Source of the DNA: Ceratotherium simum simum
Lineage: Eukaryota > Chordata > Mammalia > Perissodactyla > Rhinocerotidae
Reading direction: 5' to 3'
Length of the DNA stretch: 64,000 nucleotides
Assembly: GCF_000283155.1 (NCBI RefSeq)
Contig: NW_004454208.1
Span: 335,402 to 399,401, forward strand
The notes under the pieces are model-generated. The model was not told the origin of the DNA. It was given only the letters and a program-made list of their open reading frames with translations, and did not search any database. This document shows positions 62,601 through 63,876 of the stretch, one piece after another. A program made the position numbers and the translations under genes. Position 1 is the stretch's first letter; each line of letters starts with the position of its first letter.

Positions 62601-63365
62601 CAAAACTTTGGGGAGGAGTTACATTTTAAAATAAAGTAGAAGAATGCAAAGATTGGGATTTAGCAGAAAAGCAGCATCACAAATACCTTTGAAAGTAGAG
62701 AGTATAAATTATAAATAAACTTAGAGAATGCCTTTTCCCTCTGGCCAGATGCTGGAGGTTAAAGGCAGCGAAGACATTATTGTGTTTTCTTGACAACTAC
62801 AGGTTTCCCCCACAATCTGAAAGTAGAGCATTCCTATGAAACCTTTCATAAGCTGAAATGGTGTAAAGTGAAGAAGCAATTACCACTAATTTATATGGGA
62901 AAAATTTTTGAGTGTTCCCAGACCCAAAAAATAACCAAAATAAATCGAGAGAAAGCACAGGTGCTCAGAGACACAGTTCAAAGGCGTGGTGGCTTGATGC
63001 TGAGCTGTTAAGTGTAGTTCCCGGGGAAGGCGCTTGGTGGCACCACTCTTGCTGCTTGGGGTGCGCATTGCCTCGATAGCGGCTTGCTGCAAAACAAATG
63101 CTGAACGCTATTTTCACTTTTTGCCTTTTTTCATAAAAACGAAGATCCTCTTTGGATTTCTTTTGGTTAACAAACACTGGTACTAATGTAGGTCTTTTGT
63201 GAAAGTGAAGTGGTGTAAAGTGACTTTTCAGATAGCAGGGGAAACTTGTATGTCTTTTAATTTTAGGCTCAGGCGCCAGAACAAATAGTGACATTATATG
63301 AAGATGAACAGTATCCAGTTCATATGTCATTAGTAGAAATGGGGCTCGCAGATGAAGATGAATGA
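2507..63365 (+). CDS. RNF17: RNF17 (TDRD4), 3' half of gene, 17 coding exons
   Basis: Coding sequence is the join of 2507-2644, 12308-12535, 13217-13367, 13523-13641, 22648-22738, 24156-24271, 25931-26220, 28119-28282, 46531-46650, 47617-47697, 49968-50093, 51176-51232, 54210-54326, 56081-56249, 58894-59029, 60668-60857 and 63267-63365. Every intron is GT-AG and all phases agree, giving 796 complete codons and a TGA stop. I recognise the product from memory as RNF17; 796 residues fits the C-terminal half of the roughly 1,620-residue human protein. Core Tudor domains lie near local residues 144-192, 404-450 and 656-705, each paired with staphylococcal-nuclease-like strands to make an extended Tudor module. 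Known biology: RNF17 is a germ-cell cytoplasmic granule protein needed for spermatid development that restrains promiscuous PIWI/piRNA activity in mouse testis; Drosophila Qin/Kumo is its counterpart. The RING/B-box half is outside the window. Other multi-Tudor proteins (TDRD1, 6, 7, 15) fit the remembered sequence less well. Confidence 0.92.
2674..2890 (-). mobile_element. ERE SINE, short type
   Basis: Antisense copy: poly-T side, then ccccaaagccccagtag...ccggccc. The tRNA-like head with B-box (GGTTCGGATCC type, here as ggatccgaacccc) is intact. It is flanked by a perfect 17-base target duplication, gtaaacttttattttta, at 2657-2673 and 2891-2907, so it is a fairly young insertion. The first target copy begins 12 bases after the exon donor at 2645. 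Confidence 0.93.
3152..3371 (+). mobile_element. ERE SINE, short type
   Basis: Sense copy starting agggccggctccgtggctta, with tRNA-like A and B boxes, the ctatctactggggctttgggg tail block, and a poly-A end. A perfect 16-base duplication, aagaaaaggagattgg, lies at 3136-3151 and 3372-3387. Confidence 0.93.
3388..4010 (+). other. Intron sequence without recognised features
   Basis: Between the SINE and the antisense L1 I see no repeat I can name. Open frames of 80-136 codons occur on both strands here but have no recognisable motifs or start context. Confidence 0.5.
4011..5335 (-). mobile_element. Old L1 fragment (3' end), antisense, interrupted
   Basis: Reads from the left as the reverse of an L1 3'UTR and ORF2 C-terminal region (landmarks: agtattccattgtatggatgtac, gttgatggacatttgggc, aataaagctgctataaac). 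A short sense L1 tail splits it at 4835-5018; the antisense element resumes with the ORF2 tail to about 5335. Ends are approximate. Confidence 0.8.
4835..5018 (+). mobile_element. Sense L1 3' tail inserted in antisense L1
   Basis: Short sense L1 3' end with the blocks ggttaccaggggcaatgggg and acccaaaatttcacagttataa, ending in caataaaaaaaa. A possible target duplication, atgtgttgc, lies at about 4826-4834 and 5019-5027. Confidence 0.7.
5336..6800 (-). mobile_element. Second antisense L1 3' fragment
   Basis: A new L1 3'UTR starts at ttgagcagttttaggttcaca and runs in reverse through the ORF2 C-terminal region (gctgctttaaacatccatca, ggtcgttcaaatagatg). It is split by the ERE SINE at 5890-6142. 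The ORF2 frame is broken throughout. Confidence 0.78.
5890..6142 (-). mobile_element. ERE SINE, long type
   Basis: Antisense copy with both gaggaagatcagccctgagc and gaggaagattggccctaagc tail units and a tRNA-like head ending ctgggctggcccc. An imperfect duplication, ctgaaagatat / ctgaaggacat, flanks it. It sits inside the antisense L1 and is therefore younger. Confidence 0.9.
6891..7141 (+). mobile_element. ERE SINE, long type
   Basis: Sense copy with head ggggccagccaggtggcgca, the gaagatgggcacagatgttag tail units and a poly-A tail. A perfect 11-base duplication, tatcaagagca, lies at 6880-6890 and 7142-7152. Confidence 0.92.
7500..7660 (+). mobile_element. L1 3'UTR tail fragment
   Basis: Matches the L1 terminal pattern: aaatcaccacaatgtacatt, then tatcttataattttatgtgtcagttatacctcagtaaagctg. 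No coding part remains. Confidence 0.6.
7661..8281 (+). other. Intron sequence without recognised features
   Basis: AT-rich and free of obvious repeats apart from T-runs at 7988-8000. Nothing here supports a gene. Confidence 0.5.
8282..8985 (+). mobile_element. Sense L1 3' fragment
   Basis: L1 ORF2 C-terminal and 3'UTR landmarks in order: gttggtgagaatgtggag, ggtatatacccaaaagaattgaa, caatggaatattattcagcc, ttcactttaaaatagt. It is truncated at the 5' end and its frame is broken. Confidence 0.8.
8996..10595 (+). mobile_element. Sense L1 3' fragment, longer
   Basis: Begins in the ORF2 C-terminal region (cagttaccaagacagtgtgg, caacatcattaatcattag) and ends with the 3'UTR and cctcaataaagttatttttt. 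About 1.6 kb; many stops and frameshifts. Confidence 0.8.
10596..11040 (+). other. Intron sequence without recognised features
   Basis: No nameable repeat and no coding signal. Slightly richer in GC than its surroundings at 10700-10860. Confidence 0.45.
11041..11420 (+). repeat. L2 LINE 3' end remnant
   Basis: The L2-like order is visible: cctgcctacctc, agctcagttgaaatgtcac, ataagctccatgagtacagg, and gcctattttgtccactg, ending agtaaatattagttgagtg. Diverged and without a frame. Confidence 0.62.
11558..11830 (+). repeat. Possible ancient repeat remnant
   Basis: The stretch actgaaaactgtccattagat with ttagtcacc resembles part of a long, old mammalian repeat of which other parts appear at 12720, 48835 and 57965. 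The family was not assigned. An open frame of 95 codons here has no recognised motif. Confidence 0.3.
12308..12535 (+). CDS. RNF17: RNF17 exon b: linker and first strands of a Tudor module
   Basis: The acceptor is gttatttttcag and the donor gtataa. Phase 2 on both sides; the split codon with exon a is Gly. It encodes residues 47-121. The first part, [20 protein letters not shown], is polar and probably a flexible linker. The second part, [19 protein letters not shown], has the alternating hydrophobic pattern of the opening nuclease-like strands of an extended Tudor module (pattern: PV.I..V.SPE.IYVQ). The core Tudor follows in the next two exons. The intron before it is about 9.7 kb. Confidence 0.92.
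12720..13150 (+). repeat. Ancient mammalian repeat, family not assigned
   Basis: Begins cttactgagcacccattattt and continues ctaggtgttggggatacagtg, gagcttaaattctag, gacggtgataaagac, gttttaggaag. The same order of blocks recurs at 48835-49470 and less clearly at 57965-58640. It ends close to the exon at 13217. Confidence 0.42.
13217..13367 (+). CDS. RNF17: RNF17 exon c: first half of a core Tudor domain
   Basis: The acceptor is tttatatag and the donor gtaaat. It enters in phase 2 (split Ser) and leaves in phase 0. It encodes residues 123-172. The first two Tudor strands are visible: [20 protein letters not shown] at 143-162, with the conserved Cys and Ala of strand 1 and Trp157 followed by Arg in the W(Y/R)RA/G position. 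The intron after it cuts just before the third strand, the same place as the intron between the exons at 28119 and 46531. Confidence 0.93.
13523..13641 (+). CDS. RNF17: RNF17 exon d: second half of the same core Tudor domain
   Basis: The acceptor is ttgttttcgtag and the donor gtagtt. It enters in phase 0 and leaves in phase 2. It encodes residues 173-211, opening with [11 protein letters not shown]. This is the strand that in methylarginine-binding Tudors reads F.DYGN; here Asp177 and Gly179 are kept but the Tyr and Asn positions are Val. The remainder, [20 protein letters not shown], is the helix that joins the core to the nuclease-like half. The intron before it is only 155 bases; the one after it is 9.0 kb. 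Confidence 0.93.
15933..16216 (+). mobile_element. ERE SINE, long type, with internal duplication
   Basis: Head ggggccggcccagtggtgca, with a perfect 16-base target duplication, aaaacacagtaagttg, at 15917-15932 and 16217-16232. A 37-base block of the tail is present twice in tandem (16044-16080 and 16081-16117). Confidence 0.93.
17253..17450 (+). mobile_element. ERE SINE, short type
   Basis: Sense copy with CpG-rich head (gcgcgcgctccactactggc) and the ctatctactggggctttggg block. The target duplication, aggagctatgag / agggaactatgag, is close but not perfect. Confidence 0.9.
17951..19797 (+). other. Intron sequence without recognised features
   Basis: No confidently named repeat. A (CA/TA)n-rich patch lies at 19730-19766. 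Open frames of 60-78 codons have no recognisable features. Confidence 0.45.
19813..20050 (+). mobile_element. ERE SINE, long type
   Basis: Head ggggccggcccggtggtgtg; both tail units present. A perfect 15-base duplication, aaaaaatctgttcac, lies at 19798-19812 and 20051-20065. Confidence 0.93.
20190..20395 (+). repeat. MIR SINE
   Basis: MIR core order: caacatttactgtctactcg, tagttcatttaatcctcac, cagtgttacagttaaagaaaa, agttaagtaccttgccc. Confidence 0.65.
20820..21035 (+). repeat. MIR SINE
   Basis: MIR core order: ttgcttaatcctcacaacaa, tttacagataaggaaagtg, ggggttaagtattttattatc, tgaatccagaactggagctc. Confidence 0.65.
21055..21225 (-). mobile_element. Antisense L1 3'UTR fragment
   Basis: ttgtggtaaaatatacataac followed by ttcagtggcattaagtat and ttgttgtgcaaccttcacc is the reversed L1M-type 3'UTR also seen at 59165 and 51325. 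Confidence 0.6.
21284..21528 (-). mobile_element. ERE SINE, long type
   Basis: Antisense copy ending accaccgggccggccc. The target duplication, cacaataaat / cgcaataaat, flanks it. Confidence 0.92.
22648..22738 (+). CDS. RNF17: RNF17 exon e: nuclease-like half of the Tudor module
   Basis: The acceptor is atttttgttttag and the donor gtgtgt. It enters in phase 2, completing an Arg codon, and leaves in phase 0. It encodes residues 213-242: [20 protein letters not shown] then [10 protein letters not shown]. The short helix around [14 protein letters not shown] and the strand AVATIIL correspond to the nuclease-like part of an extended Tudor module. Its 3' intron lies at the position also used after the exons at 47617 and 60668, always in phase 0. 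Confidence 0.93.
22988..23233 (+). mobile_element. ERE SINE, long type, first of a pair
   Basis: Diverged sense copy with head aggccagcctagtggcata and two tail units. It lies between acagaatgt at 22978-22986 and the same nine bases at 23234-23242, directly before a second SINE. Confidence 0.88.
23243..23446 (+). mobile_element. ERE SINE, second of a pair
   Basis: Diverged sense copy with head gggggtcagccccatggcata. It starts right after the duplicated acagaatgt, and a partial copy (agagaatgt) follows its A-rich tail near 23447. It has lost part of the tail relative to its neighbour. Confidence 0.85.
24156..24271 (+). CDS. RNF17: RNF17 exon f: end of the first complete Tudor module
   Basis: The acceptor is cttaaatcactgcag and the donor gtatag. 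It enters in phase 0 and leaves in phase 2. It encodes residues 243-280. [20 protein letters not shown] forms two nuclease-like strands, and [13 protein letters not shown] is the closing helix. The GLA triplet is followed by four residues and then a split codon, exactly as in the exon at 2507, which is good evidence that the modules arose by duplication. Confidence 0.93.
24272..25930 (+). other. RNF17: RNF17 intron without recognised features
   Basis: No clear repeat. T-runs and AT-rich sequence lie near 25360-25400. No coding evidence. Confidence 0.5.
25931..26220 (+). CDS. RNF17: RNF17 exon g: inter-module linker and start of next module
   Basis: The acceptor is gaatattacag and the donor is gtaaga. 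It enters in phase 2 and leaves in phase 1. At 290 bases it is the longest exon here and encodes residues 282-377. The first two thirds is charged and probably disordered (runs such as [16 protein letters not shown]). The last third, [20 protein letters not shown] at about 350-369, has the strand pattern that opens an extended Tudor module. Confidence 0.93.
26255..26420 (-). repeat. MIR SINE, antisense
   Basis: Reversed MIR order: cttgggcaagtagttaacctc, tctgaccctcattttcac, ggttgttgtgggggttaaatg, aaagtgcttttcacaatc. Confidence 0.62.
26571..26775 (+). mobile_element. ERE SINE, short type
   Basis: Near-intact sense copy, ggggccggccccgtggctta, with gcgcgcaccgacacaccac and the tail block. The target duplication is aatgagaaaagag / aatgagaagagaa. 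It keeps many CpGs, so it is probably young. Confidence 0.92.
27165..27375 (+). repeat. MIR SINE
   Basis: MIR order: caggcaatgtgctagatgc, tacatttaatccccgcaatg, ggtgctattatacccag, acagaagaacaaactgaagc, ctacccaagatcacac. Confidence 0.67.
27724..27961 (-). mobile_element. ERE SINE, long type
   Basis: Antisense copy from the T-run to ccactgggccggcccc. A 15-base target duplication, ctgaattagattttt, lies near 27708-27722 and 27962-27976. Confidence 0.92.
28119..28282 (+). CDS. RNF17: RNF17 exon h: helix and first half of a core Tudor domain
   Basis: The acceptor is taataattttttcag and the donor is gtgagt. It enters in phase 1 and leaves in phase 0. It encodes residues 379-432: an amphipathic helix ([17 protein letters not shown]) and then the first two Tudor strands, [20 protein letters not shown] at 404-423. 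Trp418-Tyr419-Arg420 sit at the usual aromatic positions. The exon stops just before the third strand, matching the split in the preceding Tudor core. The following intron is 18.2 kb and holds the nested L1 block. Confidence 0.94.
28915..29155 (+). repeat. MIR SINE
   Basis: MIR order: attacatagcacttgagg, ctattattcccattttac, gtgatgtgcccaaggtcacc, ggtggtgatgctggaattc. Confidence 0.65.
29587..29955 (+). mobile_element. Young L1 3' end, 5'-truncated
   Basis: Starts tttgtgacaacatgggtgg near the ORF2 end, with the 3'UTR blocks ggttaccagagggg-type and gatggtgaacatgatgtag, and an A-rich end. A short target duplication, aagaaata, lies near 29590 and 29957. It closely resembles the tail at 42800-43160. 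Confidence 0.85.
30129..30441 (-). mobile_element. ERE SINE, chimeric long type
   Basis: Antisense copy with the two-unit tail joined to a short-type head. A perfect 16-base target duplication, cttgttgacattcctt, lies at 30113-30128 and 30442-30457. A small internal repeat, gaacccaggcc / gaacccgggcc, lies near 30370-30395. Confidence 0.92.
30480..31275 (+). mobile_element. Host L1, segment 1: 5'UTR
   Basis: From about 30490 the sequence has L1 5'UTR character (moderately GC-rich, no frame) and ends tggctatcaagaaaaa, where the first inserted L1 begins. The sequence that would follow (attacaaggcacactaaaagg) resumes at 32813. Confidence 0.68.
31276..32812 (+). mobile_element. Inserted L1 no. 1, 5'-truncated
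   Basis: ORF2 C-terminal region and 3'UTR: gtagatcaatggaacagaatag, then ctcttcaataaatggtgttgg, gtgctcaacatcactaat and gtatatacaaaaatcaaattattatg. Its frame has several stops. The left breakpoint lies within about 10 bases of 31276 and no clean target duplication is visible because the junctions are A-rich. Confidence 0.75.
32813..34397 (+). mobile_element. Host L1, segment 2: ORF1 and start of ORF2
   Basis: Resumes the old L1 with ggcaaaaaacacaatttgga, then ORF1 coiled-coil and RNA-binding region (decayed, many stops) and the start of the ORF2 endonuclease region (tatcaataatcactttgaagg). It ends with agtaaatggacatagag, which is repeated in shortened form at 40413. Confidence 0.75.
34592..35125 (-). 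other. Long antisense open frame in an L1 5'UTR
   Basis: A 177-codon frame without stops runs opposite to the L1, across its GC-rich 5'UTR; the first codon is GTG, and an in-frame ATG lies further in (AGMVGAPP). Primate L1s carry a known antisense frame (ORF0) in the same place, but sequence relatedness cannot be judged here. It may be only the effect of GC-rich repeated units. Confidence 0.3.
35459..35704 (+). mobile_element. ERE SINE, chimeric type, in L1 ORF1
   Basis: Short-type head and tail block (ctatctactggggctttggg) followed by gaggaggattagcatggatg tail. An 11-base duplication, aaaagataatc, lies at 35448-35458 and 35705-35715. It interrupts ORF1 of inserted L1 no. 2. Confidence 0.92.
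36088..36336 (+). mobile_element. ERE SINE, long type, in L1 ORF1
   Basis: Sense copy with head ggccagcccagtggtgcagc and a (GAAAAA)n end. Target duplication gaaaaaacattg / gaaaaaatattg at 36076-36087 and 36337-36348. Confidence 0.9.
39320..39571 (+). mobile_element. ERE SINE, long type, in L1 ORF2 tail
   Basis: Diverged sense copy (gggaccagcccagtgtcgta). Target duplication aaaaaatgggca at 39308-39319 and 39572-39583. Confidence 0.9.
40413..41841 (+). mobile_element. Host L1, segment 3: ORF2 middle
   Basis: Continues the old ORF2 from the point lost at 34397 (gatagagaaaaatattccatg, cactgatcaaaagaaag). An open stretch at 41278-41538 contains [19 protein letters not shown], the recognisable start of the L1 reverse transcriptase domain. 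It ends aaaactctcagta at 41829-41841. Confidence 0.78.
41842..43172 (+). mobile_element. Inserted L1 no. 3, 5'-truncated, young
   Basis: Begins in the ORF2 C-terminal region (gaagccaagaacatacaatgg) and keeps longer open stretches than its neighbours (42173-42580, 42535-42912). The 3'UTR closely resembles the tail at 29587. A perfect 13-base target duplication, aaaactctcagta, lies at 41829-41841 and 43173-43185. Confidence 0.9.
43173..45780 (+). mobile_element. Host L1, segment 4: ORF2 RT to 3'UTR
   Basis: Resumes with RT-type sequence (gatcaggagcaaggcaagg; active-site strand reads LSLFTDDTF where L1 normally has F-A-D-D), then the thumb/C-terminal region with [11 protein letters not shown] (43629-43907) and an old-type 3'UTR ending ggctctaaaaaaataaagtc. 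Split by a SINE at 44650. Frames are broken; this cannot encode a working enzyme. Confidence 0.8.
44650..44902 (+). mobile_element. ERE SINE, long type, in host L1 tail
   Basis: Sense copy with head ggggccggcccggtggcgca, both tail units and a long A-run. Flanks aacagtgag and agcaatgag are a diverged target duplication. Confidence 0.9.
45781..46273 (+). other. Intron sequence without recognised features
   Basis: Between the L1 block and the next SINE no family can be named. A T-run lies at 46219-46236. Confidence 0.4.
46274..46477 (-). mobile_element. ERE SINE, short type, close to an exon
   Basis: Antisense copy ending cacagggccggccct. A perfect 13-base duplication, cctctagttttta, lies at 46261-46273 and 46478-46490. 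Only 53 bases separate the SINE from the exon at 46531. Confidence 0.93.
46531..46650 (+). CDS. RNF17: RNF17 exon i: second half of the second core Tudor domain
   Basis: The acceptor is ttgtcctgtttcag and the donor is gtgagt. Phase 0 at both ends, 40 codons, residues 433-472. It opens [20 protein letters not shown]. Asp437 and Gly439 of the D.G turn are kept, but His replaces the Tyr and Phe the Asn of the canonical F.DYGN strand. A run of cysteines follows (FCIPCQLY). An antisense ERE SINE ends 53 bases upstream of this exon, so the acceptor region is crowded. Confidence 0.93.
46955..47285 (+). repeat. Old LTR-like repeat fragment, family tentative
   Basis: ttcttgctgcagaacaaatt, cagtttctgtggctcaggg, tactgcagtcaaggtgtcc and ggatccccttccaaacgg follow the order of a mammalian-wide repeat also seen at 55375. 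I think it is of the MaLR/ERVL type but cannot confirm. Confidence 0.35.
47617..47697 (+). CDS. RNF17: RNF17 exon j: nuclease-like segment of the second module
   Basis: The acceptor is tattaatctcaaatag and the donor is gtaatt. Phase 0 at both ends, 27 codons, residues 473-499: [20 protein letters not shown] then EVEIHIK. The helix [10 protein letters not shown] and strand VEIHI are the counterparts of the [15 protein letters not shown] segment in the exon at 22648. Skipping this exon would keep the frame but delete part of the nuclease-like fold. Confidence 0.92.
48000..48445 (+). repeat. Ancient repeat, family not assigned
   Basis: Blocks such as ggtggtcaagttctcctgacc, ggtttctgagcagtgaggtg and gtttggctagaatagtagagg recall the old family at 48835 but are more diverged. 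Confidence 0.33.
48835..49470 (+). repeat. Ancient mammalian repeat, best-preserved copy here
   Basis: Ordered blocks: gaatgtgccgggctctgtgc, gtggagcttccattttagc, tagatagtgataggggctag, atagtggtcagggaagacat, caagagctccgaggcagg, gtggctggagcagaagg, ctgacgtgatctgacctcac. The same order appears at 12720 and, weakly, at 57965. Confidence 0.45.
49968..50093 (+). CDS. RNF17: RNF17 exon k: end of the second Tudor module
   Basis: The acceptor is ttgaatttaaatag and the donor is gtaagt. Phase 0 at both ends, 42 codons, residues 500-541. [20 protein letters not shown] aligns by position with [20 protein letters not shown] in the exon at 24156. The closing helix is more diverged than in the other modules: [19 protein letters not shown] has no GLA motif. 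Confidence 0.92.
50094..51175 (+). other. RNF17: RNF17 intron without recognised features
   Basis: AT-rich. A patch near 50297-50350 repeats variants of attgcatttaatt in both orientations, and a GT-rich run lies near 50890-50920. No coding evidence. Confidence 0.5.
51176..51232 (+). CDS. RNF17: RNF17 exon l: 57-base microexon-sized linker
   Basis: The acceptor is ctatattatttcag and the donor is gtaagt. Phase 0 at both ends, 19 codons, residues 542-560, [19 protein letters not shown]. It is strongly charged and probably a linker between the second and third complete modules. Because it is short, in frame and unstructured, it could be alternatively spliced without harming the folds on either side. 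Confidence 0.9.
51325..52142 (-). mobile_element. Antisense L1 3' part, left segment
   Basis: Reversed L1 3'UTR and ORF2 C-terminal region: gagatataatttacatacc, ttgctgaatgatattccattg, gttgatccattcatccattg, gaataaagctgctatgaac. It stops at aaatcctctgccca, where a sense L1 begins. Confidence 0.82.
52143..53086 (+). mobile_element. Sense L1 inserted in antisense L1
   Basis: 5'-truncated sense L1 from the ORF2 C-terminal region (gatttgacaccaaaagcaag) to the 3' end (tatatctcaataaaactgg). The target duplication is aaatcctctgccca at 52129-52142 and aaattctctgccca at 53087-53100. Confidence 0.85.
53087..53330 (-). mobile_element. Antisense L1, right segment
   Basis: Continues the antisense element: catttttagttgggttgtg, ttatatattctgtatacaag, gttgtcttcactttcttgac, ttgatgaagtccaatttatc. 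Confidence 0.82.
53331..54004 (+). other. RNF17: RNF17 intron without recognised features
   Basis: AT-rich. An open frame of 84 codons at 53405-53659 has no recognised motif and starts at a non-ATG codon. Confidence 0.45.
54005..54277 (-). pseudogene. Coding-like antisense segment, possible retrocopy fragment
   Basis: On the minus strand a frame stays open for 94 codons (53996-54277) and, in the part outside the RNF17 exon, reads like a real hydrophilic protein (for example [20 protein letters not shown]). It runs into an A9 tract at its 3' end, as an internally primed retrocopy would. I do not recognise the parent, and I see no clear target duplication. The first 68 bases overlap RNF17 exon 54210-54326, so that part is only antisense to RNF17. 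Confidence 0.35.
54210..54326 (+). CDS. RNF17: RNF17 exon m: linker and opening of the last Tudor module
   Basis: The exon is placed by homology as well as splice sites: [20 protein letters not shown] and [12 protein letters not shown] match my memory of RNF17 in this region. The donor is gtatgt. The acceptor (ggtgttgtag before 54210) has a poor, G-rich polypyrimidine tract. Phase 0 at both ends, 39 codons, residues 561-599. The [14 protein letters not shown] segment repeats the opening strand pattern seen in the exon at 12308 (PV.I..V.SPE). The opposite strand carries an open frame that overlaps the first 68 bases of the exon. Confidence 0.85.
54599..54907 (-). mobile_element. ERE SINE, chimeric long type
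   Basis: Antisense copy, same architecture as 30129-30441. A perfect 16-base duplication, aagctggaactctttc, lies at 54583-54598 and 54908-54923. Confidence 0.93.
54930..55195 (+). repeat. L2 LINE 3' end remnant
   Basis: L2-like end: ccactagaatgtaactccctg, ccagaacctagaatactctg, taggcactcagtaaatattg and aatgagtaag. Confidence 0.55.
55375..56010 (+). repeat. Old LTR-like repeat with an inserted segment
   Basis: gctgcataacaaattacccc, gctcagggtctctcgtaag, ggatccacttccaagaag, gcctggcgggcctctctgct and atgtgggagaggaactcc appear in the order of a mammalian-wide repeat I believe to be of the MaLR/ERVL type. About 187 bases at 55761-55947 do not belong to that order. Confidence 0.4.
56081..56249 (+). 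CDS. RNF17: RNF17 exon n: acidic serine-rich linker before last Tudor core
   Basis: The acceptor is ccttccccctacttag and the donor gtatac. It enters in phase 0 and leaves in phase 1. It encodes residues 600-655. VYICLDS completes the nuclease-like strand begun in the previous exon. Next comes an acidic, Ser-rich stretch ([20 protein letters not shown]) that looks disordered and could be phosphorylated, then a helix ([16 protein letters not shown]) leading into the Tudor core. Confidence 0.93.
56340..56475 (+). repeat. MIR SINE remnant (tentative)
   Basis: tctctttgaatccttaccaca and gtaggtaactgccttggggc keep the spacing of a diverged MIR. Confidence 0.4.
56950..57240 (+). repeat. L2 LINE 3' end remnant
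   Basis: L2-like: ctctgcctggaatgttctttc, ggtttctgctcagctttccc, and the end gtagttgctcataaatattt with gttgaatgagtgaa. Confidence 0.57.
57965..58640 (+). repeat. Ancient repeat, family not assigned
   Basis: tttttactgagcaattgctt, ccaggtaccatgttaggaat, gctgatctttgaaagaagag, and gggagcaatgtaattgaaat recall the family seen at 12720 and 48835. Very diverged. Confidence 0.38.
58894..59029 (+). CDS. RNF17: RNF17 exon o: last core Tudor domain, nearly complete
   Basis: The acceptor is ctctgtctttacag. The donor is gttaaa, a weak site with T at +3. It enters in phase 1 and leaves in phase 2. It encodes residues 657-700. All main Tudor strands lie in this one exon: [17 protein letters not shown] at 657-673 and [14 protein letters not shown] at 686-699. 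This is the most canonical Tudor in the window: Trp668, Tyr669, Asp690 and Tyr691 are all present, and only the Asn of DYGN is changed, to Ser693. The 136-base length means skipping it would shift the frame. Confidence 0.94.
59698..59924 (-). mobile_element. ERE SINE, long type
   Basis: Antisense copy beginning with a (GT)n run in place of the usual T-run. A 20-base target duplication with one mismatch lies at 59678-59697 and 59925-59944 (cagtctctctctata / cagtctctcgctata at the start). Confidence 0.92.
59968..60260 (-). mobile_element. ERE SINE, chimeric long type
   Basis: Antisense copy with the same architecture as 30129 and 54599, slightly shortened in the head (gcggtgcgtgcacaggatcc). 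It sits only about 24 bases from the target duplication of the preceding SINE. Its own target duplication is unclear because of T-runs. Confidence 0.88.
60668..60857 (+). CDS. RNF17: RNF17 exon p: nuclease-like half of the last Tudor module
   Basis: The acceptor is taattttgtgacag and the donor gtaaat. It enters in phase 2, completing an Arg codon, and leaves in phase 0. It encodes residues 702-764: the end of the Tudor core ([20 protein letters not shown]), a loop with PYCPKWS, then the helix [17 protein letters not shown]. In the two earlier modules this stretch is divided by an extra intron, which is missing here. Confidence 0.94.
60858..61667 (+). other. RNF17: RNF17 intron without recognised features
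   Basis: No nameable repeat except traces of an old element near 61130-61400 (gaggtcctccttagaaggcg). No coding evidence. Confidence 0.45.
61668..61900 (+). mobile_element. ERE SINE, long type
   Basis: Sense copy, head ggggccggcatggtggagta. Target duplication of about 17 bases with one mismatch (aaaatttaggaatc then c/t) at 61651-61667 and 61901-61917. Confidence 0.93.
62207..62421 (+). mobile_element. ERE SINE, short type
   Basis: Near-intact sense copy, ggggccggccccgtggctta, with (AAAT)n then poly-A. Perfect 14-base duplication, aagaaaccactgaa, at 62193-62206 and 62422-62435. Confidence 0.94.
62800..63248 (+). mobile_element. Tigger-type DNA transposon MITE
   Basis: A 449-base element with terminal inverted repeats: left caggtttcccccacaatctg, right ending tagcaggggaaacttg. 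It is flanked by TA on each side (62798-62799 and 63249-63250), the target duplication of Tc1/mariner and Tigger elements. Internal blocks such as gaaatggtgtaaagtgaag and gggtgcgcattgcctcgata match a Tigger-type MITE from memory. There is no transposase frame. It ends 18 bases before the exon at 63267. Confidence 0.85.
63267..63365 (+). CDS. RNF17: RNF17 last coding exon: C-terminus and stop
   Basis: The acceptor is tgtcttttaattttag and the exon runs to 63366, followed by the donor gtaagt. The coding part is 32 codons plus TGA at 63363-63365, residues 765-796: [20 protein letters not shown] and then [12 protein letters not shown]. The SLVEMGLA helix closes the third complete module, like YLIKKGLA and LLVKEGLA earlier. 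Only one base separates the stop from the splice donor, so translation ends right at the final exon junction. A Tigger-type MITE ends 18 bases before the exon. Confidence 0.94.
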   Translation, partial: AQAPEQIVTLYEDEQYPVHMSLVEMGLADEDE

Positions 63366-63876
63366 TGTAAGTATCATGACTTCTTGTTCACCCTTCTTGT
63401 TCATCCTTATAATCAGCATTGGCATGTGACTACTAATATAGCAGAGATTAATGCTAAATTGAATATAAAAGCACCTTTGGACTTTCCTTGATTTCTCAAA
63501 GGAATGACAACAAAGCTCAACGAAAAGCTCTCTTCCAGATTTCTCTTTCATAGGCCCTTCTCTGAATACCAGTATCAAAGAGGTTCCATATCTAAGAATG
63601 CTTGGAATGGCTATCATGACTTAATTCATAGTACCAGATAGTTAGAGGGATAAGGAGAAGAGCAGAAGGTGGGCACTATAAATAATTTAAGCACATAACT
63701 GTATGGTATGCATATAGCACTAATGAACAATCAATGTCCTAATAACAAAGTTATGAAAGTACTTGGGTAACCAGCTAACTCTTGATCCATTAATGTAAAT
63801 GTAACAAGTGATTCAGTAACTCAACTTGAACATTAGCATTAAGCAAAAGTTTAAAATAACACATTTTGTTTTCCAG

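Noticed and set aside
2507..63365. Assignment to another Tudor gene such as TDRD1, TDRD6, TDRD7 or TDRD15
   Set aside because: The order of exons, the three modules and the C-terminal GLADEDE fit my memory of RNF17 closely; the remaining Tudor proteins have other domain orders (MYND, LOTUS) or lengths. A protein search would settle it.
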